Shown: piece by piece, positions 9,030 to 17,567 of the stretch
Layout of the letters: the number at the start of each line of letters is the position of its first letter
How positions within the stretch are numbered: position 1 is the first letter of the stretch
Assembly: GCF_001465545.3 (NCBI RefSeq)
Contig: NZ_CP013480.3
Location: 4,712,001-4,776,000 of the forward strand
Source: Pandoraea norimbergensis
GTDB taxonomy: Bacteria > Pseudomonadota > Gammaproteobacteria > Burkholderiales > Burkholderiaceae
Length of the DNA: 64,000 nucleotides
Reading direction: 5' to 3'
Translations under genes and position numbers: made by a program
Notes under the pieces: model-generated
What the model saw: only the letters and a program-made list of their open reading frames with translations
The model's database searches: none
Told to the model about the DNA's origin: nothing

Positions 9030-10402
9030 TGAGATGTCCCGCCTTGAAGAGAGTCAGGTGCCGCCGCGTCTGCGAGCGCCAATACGCGGCTCACGAACGT
9101 CTCGGCAGCGCCCAGATAGTGTTGAGGGTCCGTCAGACGCACGAGGGCGTCGTCGGAGAGAACGCGCGTGATCTCGTCGTCTTCGCGCAGCACGTCGAGC
9201 AGATCGCGCTGCTGGGCCACGGCGTCGCGGCAGCGGGCTTCGATGCGGCGATGCGCTTCGAGCCGTCCCATTGATTCGCCAAGCGCCATCGTGACCGCTT
9301 CCGCCATGATCAGGCCGTGCGTCATGTCGACGTTGGCGCGCATGCGCACACTGTCCACCGTCCATCCGTCGATCAGCGTGCGCGATGTCGCCAGCGCACC
9401 GCCGCACAACATGAGCAGTTCGGGCAACGTTTCCCACTCGGCGTGCCACGTGCCCAGCCCGCGCTCGTGGTCCTGCTGCATCGCGCCGAACAACGTCGCG
9501 ACGAGTTGGGGCGTGCGTGCTGCGGCGGCAAGAATGGCGGCGCACCCGACCGGGTTGCGTTTGTGCGGCATGGTCGACGAGCCGCCCCGGCCCGGACCGG
9601 ATGCCTCGCCGATCTCGCCCACTTCCGTTTGCGTAAGCATGGCCGTATCGCGCGCAAACTTGCCGAGCAGACCCGTGAGCGATGCCGCCCAACTCCCCAC
9701 GCGCACGATGCGATCACGCTGGCCGTGCCACGGCGTGGCAGCGTCCGACAAACCGAGATGTTTCGCCAGTGCAGCGCTCACGGCCGGGCCTTGCGTGCCG
9801 AGCGAAGCCAGCGTGCCCGCCGCACCACCGAACTGCACGCACAGCACTTGCTCCCGCAACGCGAGCAGGTCCGTGCGCGCGCGCAACAGCGCGTCGAGCG
9901 TGCCGGCCAGCTTCAGGCCGAAGGTGATGGGCAACGCGTGTTGCAACCACGTGCGGCCAATCATGAGCGTCGCACGATGCGCGCGCACCTGATCGGCGAA
10001 CTGTGCAATCAGACCGTCGAGGTCCGCGCCGAGATCGTCGAGCGCGCCACGCACTTGCAGCATGAGACCGGTATCGATCGCATCCTGACTGGTCGCGCCC
10101 CAGTGCACGAAGCGGGCCGCTTCTGGGTCGAGCGCTTTCACGCGCGCGGTCAGTTGCTTGACCAAGGGAATGGCGAGATTGCCCGCGCACGCGGCGGCGT
10201 CGCGCAGGGCGGGCCAATCGAGATCGGCCGCGCGGGCAGAGGCGGTAATGGGGGCGACGGCGGACGCCGGGATGAGGCCGGTATCGGCTTCGGCGTGCGC
10301 GAGCGCCACTTCGAAGTCGAGCATGCCCTGAAGCGTGGCGTCGCGCGAGAAGCGCGCCGACACGGCAGCGCCGCGCAGCAATGAGTCAAGCAGTTCCGTC
10401 AT
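9026..10402 (-). CDS. pcaB: 3-carboxy-cis,cis-muconate cycloisomerase
   Basis: PcaB converts 3-carboxy-cis,cis-muconate to 4-carboxymuconolactone. The 458-residue protein belongs to the fumarase/aspartase superfamily and carries its signature GSSTMPHKRNP, the mobile loop with the catalytic serine, near residues 265-280. Other conserved pieces are HWGATSQDAIDTG and TEVGEIGE. It follows pcaG after an unusually long 129-bp gap that contains hairpins and a direct repeat, and overlaps pcaC by 4 bp. The enzyme is cytoplasmic and homotetrameric in the family. Confidence 0.95.
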   Translation of the reverse strand: MTELLDSLLRGAAVSARFSRDATLQGMLDFEVALAHAEADTGLIPASAVAPITASARAADLDWPALRDAAACAGNLAIPLVKQLTARVKALDPEAARFVHWGATSQDAIDTGLMLQVRGALDDLGADLDGLIAQFADQVRAHRATLMIGRTWLQHALPITFGLKLAGTLDALLRARTDLLALREQVLCVQFGGAAGTLASLGTQGPAVSAALAKHLGLSDAATPWHGQRDRIVRVGSWAASLTGLLGKFARDTAMLTQTEVGEIGEASGPGRGGSSTMPHKRNPVGCAAILAAAARTPQLVATLFGAMQQDHERGLGTWHAEWETLPELLMLCGGALATSRTLIDGWTVDSVRMRANVDMTHGLIMAEAVTMALGESMGRLEAHRRIEARCRDAVAQQRDLLDVLREDDEITRVLSDDALVRLTDPQHYLGAAETFVSRVLALADAAAPDSLQGGTSQ

Positions 10403-10423
10403 CGGAGAGTCGATGGTGGTTGT

Positions 10424-10542
10424 TGCATTGCAAAAATGCAGAGACGGCCACGGGCCGCCAGCACGTTCATGCCGGTGGCCCGAGGCCGCGCCAATGTCAG
10501 AAAGACTTCAACCGACGTCAGGGGTCGAACGTCAGAGGTCGA
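10424..10542 (-). promoter_or_regulatory. Structured pcaG-pcaB intercistronic region
   Basis: This gap holds three elements. A direct repeat CGTCAGGGGTCGA/CGTCAGAGGTCGA (10516-10528 and 10530-10542) overlaps the pcaG stop. A hairpin has 12-base arms 10450-10461 and 10470-10481 (one wobble, one mismatch). A small hairpin TGCATT/AATGCA occupies 10424-10440, with a U-run in the minus transcript. It may tune pcaB expression relative to pcaHG or act in processing; function is inferred only. Confidence 0.45.
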
Positions 10543-11131
10543 GGAATACCGTCTCCGCATTGCCGCCGTGGCTCTGCATACGGATATCGAAACGGTACGT
10601 CACACGCCCGCCGATCACCTCGCGGCGCGCCACCAGCGTGTGGCGCCGCTCGGCCGGTACCTGTTGCAGCACGGGGTCTGCCGCGTTGGCAGTTGCCTCA
10701 TCGTCGAAATAGATACGCGTAAACAGATGATTCAGCAAGCCCCGCATCGTCAGCACCACGTCGATGCGCGGCGCCTCGCCCTGCCCGGTCGAGCCCGGCT
10801 TGATCGTCTCGATCACGAAACGGTTCTCGGCGTCGGTGCCCGTGCCGCAACGCGCCGCACCCGCAAAGCCGGTGCGCTCGATGTCGTCGGCCGTCTCGAC
10901 ATACCGCCCGTCGGCGTCGGCCTGCACGATCTCGATGAGCGCGTCGTTGATCGGGTGACCGGCACCGTCGATCACCTGACCGATCAGGCGGATGGCTTCA
11001 CCCTTCGCGCGGTCGGTGGCGGCCACCGGCGTGAAGGCGCTCTTGAAGTCGTACAGGTACTGCTCGGGCGAGAGGCCATAAGCGAAGTACGGGCCGACGG
11101 TCTGCGACGGCGTTTGCTTGTAGTCGGACAT
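10532..11131 (-). CDS. pcaG: Protocatechuate 3,4-dioxygenase, alpha subunit
   Basis: PcaG is the non-iron-binding subunit of the (alpha-beta-Fe)12 dioxygenase that cleaves protocatechuate between C3 and C4 (intradiol, ortho cleavage). The 199-residue length is typical. The N-terminal TPSQTVGPYFAYGL is a hallmark of alpha subunits, and the core beta-sandwich includes GQVIDGAGHPINDALIEIVQA. It lacks the Tyr/Tyr/His/His iron set seen in PcaH, as expected. Its start lies 3 bases after the pcaH stop, with GGAG inside the pcaH end. Confidence 0.97.
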   Translation of the reverse strand: MSDYKQTPSQTVGPYFAYGLSPEQYLYDFKSAFTPVAATDRAKGEAIRLIGQVIDGAGHPINDALIEIVQADADGRYVETADDIERTGFAGAARCGTGTDAENRFVIETIKPGSTGQGEAPRIDVVLTMRGLLNHLFTRIYFDDEATANAADPVLQQVPAERRHTLVARREVIGGRVTYRFDIRMQSHGGNAETVFLDL

Positions 11132-11134
11132 GGC

Positions 11135-11845
11135 TCAGGACTCCATCGGCGTTTGGTCGGCACCGCGCAGCACGATGTCGAATTCGTAACCCAGCGCGTA
11201 GTCGGGCTCGGTGATGTCCATCGAAAAGCGCGCGATCAGGCGGTTGCGGGCATGCGCCGGCGTGGCCTCGAAAATCGGGTCGTAGGCGAGCAGCGGGTCG
11301 CCCGGGAAATACATCTGCGTGACGAGCCGGGTCGCGAAATACTGGCCGAACACCGAGAAGTGCAAATGCTGCGGACGCCACGCGTTGTGGTGGTTCTTCC
11401 ACGGGTACGCGCCCGGCTTGATCGTCAGAAACTTGTAACGCCCTTCGGCATCGGTCATCGCGCGCCCGGCACCGAGGAAGTTCGGATCGAGCGGCGCGTC
11501 GTGCTGATCGACCTTGTGCACGTAACGGCCGCAGGCGTTCGCCTGCCACAGTTCAACGAGGGTATTGGGCACCGGACGGCCGCCTTCGTCGAGCACGCGG
11601 CCGGTGACGATGATGCGCTCGCCAAGCGGTTCGCCATTGCGCACGGCATTACGCGTCAGGTCGCTGTCCAGCGCCCCGATGATGCCGTTGCCGTAGACCG
11701 GCGAGCGCAGGTCTGCGAGATTCTGTTTAACCGGAACCAGCAGTTCCTTGGGGCCTCGCAGCGCGGTGGACTTGTACCCGCTGTCGATGAGTTTGGGATG
11801 GGAGTCCCAATCGCGCGGGCGCAGGACGGTTGTCGACTTCGACAT
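11135..11845 (-). CDS. pcaH: Protocatechuate 3,4-dioxygenase, beta subunit
   Basis: PcaH carries the catalytic Fe(III) of protocatechuate 3,4-dioxygenase, giving 3-carboxy-cis,cis-muconate. With the ATG at 11845 (GGAG nearby) the protein has 236 residues, and the four iron ligands known from Pseudomonas fall exactly at Tyr108, Tyr147, His160 and His162, with Arg157 also present; this supports the start choice over an upstream in-frame codon at 11890. It is the first gene of pcaHGBCD and lies divergent from the LysR gene pcaQ, with a palindrome between them. Confidence 0.97.
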   Translation of the reverse strand: MSKSTTVLRPRDWDSHPKLIDSGYKSTALRGPKELLVPVKQNLADLRSPVYGNGIIGALDSDLTRNAVRNGEPLGERIIVTGRVLDEGGRPVPNTLVELWQANACGRYVHKVDQHDAPLDPNFLGAGRAMTDAEGRYKFLTIKPGAYPWKNHHNAWRPQHLHFSVFGQYFATRLVTQMYFPGDPLLAYDPIFEATPAHARNRLIARFSMDITEPDYALGYEFDIVLRGADQTPMES

Positions 11846-11923
11846 GGTCTCACTCCATTTTGTGTTGACGGGCCTGGCTAGGGTGAACAAACCCTTCCAG
11901 TGTGTTTAGTTCGTTTGCAACAC

Positions 11924-11946
11924 TATATCCATAATCAACGGATATA
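11924..11946. promoter_or_regulatory. pcaQ: Palindrome between pcaH and pcaQ (candidate PcaQ binding site)
   Basis: TATATCC-N9-GGATATA is perfect in both 7-base arms and has the T-N11-A form of LysR-type sites. It lies 40 bp before pcaQ and about 80 bp before pcaH, suiting activation of pca and autoregulation. A TTGACA at 11951-11956 with a poor -10 could be the pcaQ promoter. The sequence differs from the site reported for rhizobial PcaQ. Confidence 0.6.
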
Positions 11947-11985
11947 TTTATTGACATTTTCTTAGGCTTTTCATAACTTTTCGGC

Positions 11986-12933
11986 ATGGAAAGACACTTA
12001 CTCGACGGGCGTATCAAGCTGCGCCATTTGCAATGCCTGCTCGCGGTCGCGCAGCACGGCAGCCTGCAACGGGCGGCCGAAGCGCTGTCCATCACCCAGC
12101 CGGCCGTGAGCAAGACCATTGCCGAGCTTGAAGCGCTGCTCGGCGTGCGCCTGTTCGACCGTGGCCGTAACGGCGCGCGCCCGACCGCGCAAGCCGAACT
12201 CTTCCTGCGCCATGCGGGTGCCAGCGTCAGCGCGCTGCGGCAGGGCATCGACGTCCTCTCACGCGCTGTCGGTCAAACCGGCGGCGTGATCGAGATCGCC
12301 GTACTGCCCACGCTGGCGGCGGCGATGATGCCCGCCGTGCTCGAAACCTTCCGGCGGGAATGGCCCGGCATCGTCGTGCAAGTCCACACCGGCGCCAATC
12401 AGCAGTTGCTCACCCAGTTGAAATCGGGACAAGTGGCGCTCGCGTTGGGGCGTCTGTCCGGTCCGGAAGGCATGACCGGCCTCACGTTCGAACATCTCTA
12501 CGCCACCCCGCTGTGCATCGTGGTGCGCCCCGGGCATCCACTCGTGAAGCAGCGCACCGTGTCGATTGCGGATATCGCCCGCTACCACGTCGTGCTGCCG
12601 CCCCACGGCACCATCCTGCGCCATACCGCCGATAGTTTCTTGCGCGCGCATGGCGTCGGCGCGCTGGACGACTATTCGGAACTGCTCTCCATGTCGCTCG
12701 CCCGCGCCATGACACTGCGCGACGACGTGGTCTGGATCGCCTCGGAAATCACCGTGCAGGACGATCTGGCCGACGGCGTGCTGTGCGCCCTGCCCTTCGC
12801 CACCAAGGGCACCGAGGAGTCCATCGGCATTCTGTGGCGCAACGACACCATGCCCACACCGCCCGAACAGACGCTCATCAGCGCCATGCGTGAAGCCGCG
12901 CGCGTGCGTTATGGCGTGCCCGGGCTTCGTTGA
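11986..12933 (+). CDS. pcaQ: LysR-type activator of the pca operon
   Basis: A 315-residue LysR-type regulator. The N-terminal winged helix-turn-helix (about 12-70) reads LRHLQCLLAVAQHGSLQRAA followed by ITQPAVSKTIAELE, and the rest is the two-lobed co-inducer domain. The opening LLDGRIKLRHL is characteristic of the PcaQ/GalR/CbhR-like LysR branch. Location divergent from pcaHGBCD indicates PcaQ, which responds to carboxymuconate-type intermediates in rhizobia; the inducer here is inferred. It ends 9 bp from the convergent amidohydrolase gene. Confidence 0.87.
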   Translation: MERHLLDGRIKLRHLQCLLAVAQHGSLQRAAEALSITQPAVSKTIAELEALLGVRLFDRGRNGARPTAQAELFLRHAGASVSALRQGIDVLSRAVGQTGGVIEIAVLPTLAAAMMPAVLETFRREWPGIVVQVHTGANQQLLTQLKSGQVALALGRLSGPEGMTGLTFEHLYATPLCIVVRPGHPLVKQRTVSIADIARYHVVLPPHGTILRHTADSFLRAHGVGALDDYSELLSMSLARAMTLRDDVVWIASEITVQDDLADGVLCALPFATKGTEESIGILWRNDTMPTPPEQTLISAMREAARVRYGVPGLR

Positions 12934-12942
12934 GCGCCGCTA

Positions 12943-13851
12943 TCACACCACGGCTGAGGCAGTTGTCTCCGCGACCGCCCCCAGACCCAGCATGCGCACG
13001 GCGTTCTCCTTGAGCACCAGCGGTTTGACCTCATCGCGAAAACCCGCCGTCTCGAAGTCGCGCAGCCAGCGGTCCGGGGCAATCAACGGGAAGTCCGAGC
13101 CGAACAGCATCTTTTCGCGCAACAGCGAGTTCGCGTACTGCACCAACTCTGGCGAGAAGTACTTCGGCGACCAGCCCGACAAGTCGATATAAACGTTCGG
13201 CTTGTGCAGCGCGATCGAGAGCGCCTGCGATTGCCACGGCCACGAGGGGTGTGCAATCACGATGTTCATTTCGGGAAAATCGGTCGCCACGTCATCGAGA
13301 TGAATCGGCTCCGAGTACTTGAGCCGCAGCCCGCCGCCGCCCGGCATACCGGAACCGATGCCCGAATGGCCGCTGTGAAATACGGCAGTCAGCTGGTACT
13401 CCGCGATCAGCTCGTACATCGGATACGCCATCCGGTCGTTGGCGAAGAAGCCCTGCATCGTCGGGTGGAACTTGAACCCGCGCACACCGAATTCCTCCAC
13501 CAGACGACGCGCCTCACGCACGCCCATCCGCCCTTTGTGCGGGTCGATGCTCGCGAACGCGATCATGATGTCTGCGTTCTCTTGCGCATAGCCCGCGATT
13601 TCCTCGTTCGGGATTCGCCGCCGGCCGATGTTGGCTTCGCAATCGACCGTGAACATCACGAAGCCGATATTGCGCTCGCGGTAATGCGCGATGGTCTCGG
13701 GAATCGTCGGCCGGCGGTTCTGCTTGAGCACCGTGCCGAAATATTTGTCCGCCGCGTCGTCGAATGCTTTGCCGAACAGATCCGGAGGCTGACAGCACGA
13801 CACTTCGGCGTGAACGTGCGTATCGATAGCGACGAGTTTGTCGAGATTCAT
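12943..13851 (-). CDS. Amidohydrolase-family protein in the hydroxycinnamate operon
   Basis: A 302-residue TIM-barrel metal-dependent hydrolase of the amidohydrolase-2 (ACMSD-like) group. The metal-binding HVHAE motif (about 12-16), a conserved FKFHP, a HSG/HPSWPW pair in the middle and a late GSDFPLI with the catalytic-type Asp are all visible. Family members are decarboxylases or hydrolases of aromatic-derived acids. The start at 13851 overlaps the stop of the acyl-CoA dehydrogenase gene by four bases (ATGA), so it is the last gene of the ferulate operon. Its substrate is not known; it could act on a side-product of the pathway. Confidence 0.8.
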   Translation of the reverse strand: MNLDKLVAIDTHVHAEVSCCQPPDLFGKAFDDAADKYFGTVLKQNRRPTIPETIAHYRERNIGFVMFTVDCEANIGRRRIPNEEIAGYAQENADIMIAFASIDPHKGRMGVREARRLVEEFGVRGFKFHPTMQGFFANDRMAYPMYELIAEYQLTAVFHSGHSGIGSGMPGGGGLRLKYSEPIHLDDVATDFPEMNIVIAHPSWPWQSQALSIALHKPNVYIDLSGWSPKYFSPELVQYANSLLREKMLFGSDFPLIAPDRWLRDFETAGFRDEVKPLVLKENAVRMLGLGAVAETTASAVV

Positions 13852-15569
13852 GCTGCGGTCTCCGGTTCGGCAATCTGCGCCGCGATGATGCCCATCGCCC
13901 GCCGTGTGTCGGGGAGTATGAATTTGAGCCAATAACGCGCTGCGCTGCGTTTGCCGTGGACATCGTCGCCATCGGCGAGCGCCGCCTGCGCCCAGAGGCC
14001 TGCCATCGACAAGCCGTGTACGACGCGCATCACCTCACCTGCCACACATAACGCCGCACGGGGCGATGCTTGCGCAAGTGCAATCGCATCCGGCATCAGT
14101 GCCTGCCATTCGTCGAAGCCAGCCAGCGCTGCGCGGAAGCCACCGGGTGCGTCGTCGGTCAAAGCCTCGCACACCTGAGCGCGCGCCCAGTCGAGCCACT
14201 GCCCCAACGTCGCGCCGTGATCGCGAACGATCTTGCGCATGAACAGATCGATGGCCTGAATCTCGTTGGTGCCTTCGTAGATCATCGGGATTCTCGCGTC
14301 ACGCATGATTTGCGAGATGCCCGTTTCTTCCACATAGCCGTAGCCGCCGAACACTTGCAACGCCGCGCTAGCGCCTTCGAACGCCTTTTCCGTGAGCATC
14401 GCCTTGACGATCGGCGTCAGCAGCGCAGCAAGCGCATTGGCTTGCTGCTGTGCTTCAGGCGTCTCGGCGTGATGCGCCTCGTCAATCGCGAGTGCTGCGC
14501 GATACAACAACAAGCGAGCCCCTTCGACCGCGACGCGTTGCCCTTCAAGCAAACGCCACACGGCCGGATGCTCCGCGATAGGGGCTCCCGAAGCCGCCCC
14601 CGGCACACGCGACTGCACGCGCTCGCTGGCGTGTCGCGCAGACATCTCGAACGCGCTCTGTGCAAGCCCGAGACCGGAAGCGCCCACATGAAGCCGTGCC
14701 GAATTCATCATCGCGAACATGGCTTCGAGTCCCCCGTGTGGATATCCGACGAGATAACCAGTCGCGCCCTCGAATGCCATCGAGCAAGTGGCGCTGCCGC
14801 GAATGCCCATCTTGTGTTCGATGCCGGTGCAGTGCACGGCGTTGCGTTCGCCGTCGGGCAGCCACTTCGGCACGAGAAATAGCGATAACCCTGCGCTACC
14901 CGCCGGTGCATCGGGCGTACGCGCCAGCACCAGATGCACGATGTTCGGCCTGAAGTCCTGCTCGCCGCCGGAGATGAATATCTTCTCGCCGGTTACGCGC
15001 ACCGTCTGATCGTCAAGCCACTCGGCGCGCGTGCGAATCTGTCCCAGATCGCTACCGGCGCCCGGCTCGGTCAGGCACATTGTGGCTAGCCATTCGCCGC
15101 TCACCAGCGGCGCAAGCCACGCGTCCTGCAACGCCTCGCTGCCGAAGCGGTGCACGCACTCGTACGCACCATGCAGAATCCCCGGGTACATCGTCCATGC
15201 GAGGTTCGCCCCGGCGGTCAGCTCCTGCAACGCCACCTGCGCGACGATGGGCAACCCCTGCCCGCCAACATCGGGATCGCAGGGCAGCGACGGCCAACCC
15301 GCCTCACGATACTGGCGATACGCCTCGGCAAACCCTGCGGGTGTGTGCACCTCACCGTCTTGCCAGTGGCAGCCCTCCCGGTCACCCACGGCGTTGAGCG
15401 GCGCCAGCACGTCGCGTGCAAAGCGCCCCGCTTCGTTGACCACCTGCATGAGCGTCGCCGTGTCGAACTCGCGAAACGGCGCCAATCGGGCAAGCGCATC
15501 GCCCACGCCGAGCCGGTCCAGCACGAACGCAATATCGTCCGTCGCACTACGCACTTCCCGATAGGCCAT
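13848..15569 (-). CDS. Acyl-CoA dehydrogenase, large (DmdC/FadE-like), HcaD position
   Basis: A 573-residue FAD enzyme of the long acyl-CoA dehydrogenase type (3-methylmercaptopropionyl-CoA dehydrogenase-like). The chain shows CLTEPGAGSDLGQIRTRA, the KIFISGGE segment, and a C-terminal GGYGYVEETGISQIMRDARI followed by IYEGTNEIQA. In Acinetobacter the equivalent hca gene, hcaD, oxidises saturated hydroxyphenylpropionyl-CoA to hydroxycinnamoyl-CoA; that is the likely role here (dihydroferulate or phloretate entry), inferred from position. The ATG at 15569 follows the fcs stop by one base, so the two are coupled. Confidence 0.85.
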   Translation of the reverse strand: MAYREVRSATDDIAFVLDRLGVGDALARLAPFREFDTATLMQVVNEAGRFARDVLAPLNAVGDREGCHWQDGEVHTPAGFAEAYRQYREAGWPSLPCDPDVGGQGLPIVAQVALQELTAGANLAWTMYPGILHGAYECVHRFGSEALQDAWLAPLVSGEWLATMCLTEPGAGSDLGQIRTRAEWLDDQTVRVTGEKIFISGGEQDFRPNIVHLVLARTPDAPAGSAGLSLFLVPKWLPDGERNAVHCTGIEHKMGIRGSATCSMAFEGATGYLVGYPHGGLEAMFAMMNSARLHVGASGLGLAQSAFEMSARHASERVQSRVPGAASGAPIAEHPAVWRLLEGQRVAVEGARLLLYRAALAIDEAHHAETPEAQQQANALAALLTPIVKAMLTEKAFEGASAALQVFGGYGYVEETGISQIMRDARIPMIYEGTNEIQAIDLFMRKIVRDHGATLGQWLDWARAQVCEALTDDAPGGFRAALAGFDEWQALMPDAIALAQASPRAALCVAGEVMRVVHGLSMAGLWAQAALADGDDVHGKRSAARYWLKFILPDTRRAMGIIAAQIAEPETAA

Positions 15570-15570
15570 C

Positions 15571-17442
15571 TCAGCGTCTCGCGGGGGCCAGAATGGCGCG
15601 CAAGTCGTCCGCTTGCGCGGCATGCAACGCGTCGACGGTTGCCGCGCGATGATCCTGCACCGCACGCTGATTGATCGAGCCCTTATCGGTCACTTCGCCG
15701 CGATCGAGCGATGGCGGGGTGTCGAGCAACCAGAGTCGCGCCACATAGGTCGCGCTACCGCCCGCCTGCACGTTCAGTTGCTGCATCAGGCGGGCAAAGA
15801 ACTCGCGCACTGGGGCAGAGGCCACCACCTCGGCCATCGACGCGTTCGCTGGCAGCCCGCTGAGCCGTCGGCAATCGTCGACGCGCGGGAATACGAGCAG
15901 ACCGATATCGTCGCGATTGATGCCGGTCACAACCGCGTCCTGCACGTACGGCGCGCCTTCGGAAATCACACGTGCGCGCAGCGGCCCGACACTCACGAAC
16001 GTGCCCGAACTCAGTTTGAAGTCTTCCGTAATACGGCCGTCGAATTGCAGCCCGATCTCCGGATGTGCGATATCCACGAAGGTTGCCGCGTCGCCGGTGC
16101 AGTAGTAGCCCTCCTCGTCAAAGACCGGATCAGACGCCTCATGCCGCCAGTAGCCGCCCATGACATTCGGGCCGCGAAAGCGCACTTCGAGCTTGCCGCC
16201 GACAGGTGCCAGTTTCACCTCGCAGCCGGGGGCCGGGAGTCCGATGTACCCAGCGCGCATGATCGGCCCGGTCGTGAACATGCAACTCGGCGACGTTTCC
16301 GTCATGCCCAGACCGGACATGATGCGAATGCGCTCGCCGCAGTGCGCTTCCGTCACACGTTCCAGCCGATCCCAAGCCGCCTGCGACAGCCCGGCACCGC
16401 CGAAGAAATACAGATTCACCTTCGCGAAGAAACGCTCGCGCAATTCAGCGTCTTTCTCCAGCGCGATGGCGAGATCCTCCCAGCCTTTGGGCACATTGAA
16501 ATACACCGTCGGCGAAATCTCGCGAAGATTGCGCAGCGTCTCTTCGAACTTGCCCGCAACGGGTTTGCCGTCGTCGATGTACAGCGTGCCGCCGTTGTAC
16601 AGCGCAATGCCCACGTTGTGACTGCCGCCGTAGGTGTGATTCCACGGCAACCAGTCGATCAGCACAGGTGGCGTCTCGCCGAACGTCGGGAACGTTTGCA
16701 GCAGCATCTGCTGGTTGCTGCACAGCATGCGCTGCGTGGTCGGCACGGCCTTCGGCTGACGCGTCGAACCTGAGGTGAAGAGAATTTTGGCGATGGTCTG
16801 TCCATCGACCTTCGCATGCGCCGCATCGATATCGCGCGGCACGGTGTCGAGCAATGCGTCGAATGCCAGCGTGCCATTCGCACCATTGCCGGTCACACGG
16901 ATCACATCGTCACCGAGGACGGCATCCATTGCACGGCCGTAGGCGCTGGCGTCCGAGGCATAGACAAGCCCCGGTTGCAGCAGACCCAGCGTATGGCGCA
17001 ATTTGCCGAAATCGGTCGACACGATGGAATACGCGGGCGAAATCGGCGCAAACGGCACCCCCGCGAACATCGCACCGAGCGCCAGTTGAAAATGTTCGAG
17101 ATCGTTGCCGGAAAGAATCGCAATCGGACGCGCCTGCGACAGCCCACGATCGAGCAGCGCCTGACCGATGGCCCGCGCCCGCGACAGCATCTCGGCGTAC
17201 GTGATGCCGACCCACTCGCCGTCAGCGCCACGGCGCGCGATGAGCCACCGCTCGGGGTGCTTTGCCGCGCCGCTCACGAGACGGTCGGTCAGGCGCTCGG
17301 GAAACTCACCGAGCGCTTCGCGCGACCGCAGATACCAGAACTCGCCGTCGCGCAGCAGTTCCACGCCGGGGTTGCCGATGGCGACGTGACGATAGCGATG
17401 CGCAGCAGCGTCGGCTGCGGCCGGGATGTTGCCTTGGTTCAA
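15571..17442 (-). CDS. fcs: Feruloyl-CoA synthetase
   Basis: An ANL-superfamily adenylate-forming ligase that activates ferulate, p-coumarate or caffeate to the CoA thioester using ATP. The AMP-binding motif FTSGSTRQPKAVPTTQ lies near residue 205, followed by GMTETSPSCMF and the YCTGDAATFV hinge region. I place the start at a TTG (17442), because AGGAG lies 8 bases upstream and the length (623 aa) suits the family; the first in-frame ATG further up has no ribosome site and would add an implausible Arg-rich leader. Order is ech-vdh-fcs-acyl-CoA dehydrogenase-amidohydrolase. Confidence 0.9.
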   Translation of the reverse strand: MNQGNIPAAADAAAHRYRHVAIGNPGVELLRDGEFWYLRSREALGEFPERLTDRLVSGAAKHPERWLIARRGADGEWVGITYAEMLSRARAIGQALLDRGLSQARPIAILSGNDLEHFQLALGAMFAGVPFAPISPAYSIVSTDFGKLRHTLGLLQPGLVYASDASAYGRAMDAVLGDDVIRVTGNGANGTLAFDALLDTVPRDIDAAHAKVDGQTIAKILFTSGSTRQPKAVPTTQRMLCSNQQMLLQTFPTFGETPPVLIDWLPWNHTYGGSHNVGIALYNGGTLYIDDGKPVAGKFEETLRNLREISPTVYFNVPKGWEDLAIALEKDAELRERFFAKVNLYFFGGAGLSQAAWDRLERVTEAHCGERIRIMSGLGMTETSPSCMFTTGPIMRAGYIGLPAPGCEVKLAPVGGKLEVRFRGPNVMGGYWRHEASDPVFDEEGYYCTGDAATFVDIAHPEIGLQFDGRITEDFKLSSGTFVSVGPLRARVISEGAPYVQDAVVTGINRDDIGLLVFPRVDDCRRLSGLPANASMAEVVASAPVREFFARLMQQLNVQAGGSATYVARLWLLDTPPSLDRGEVTDKGSINQRAVQDHRAATVDALHAAQADDLRAILAPARR

Positions 17443-17567
17443 AACACTGTCTCCTGCTTCCGGCCTGCCGCGCGGCGCTCTCGGGCGCATGTCGCGACGG
17501 GCACTTCCTAAGTGGCTTTGCAGGCAGGCGCGACAACCGTGCGCCCTGCCGCAAATGCCGTCTGCGA

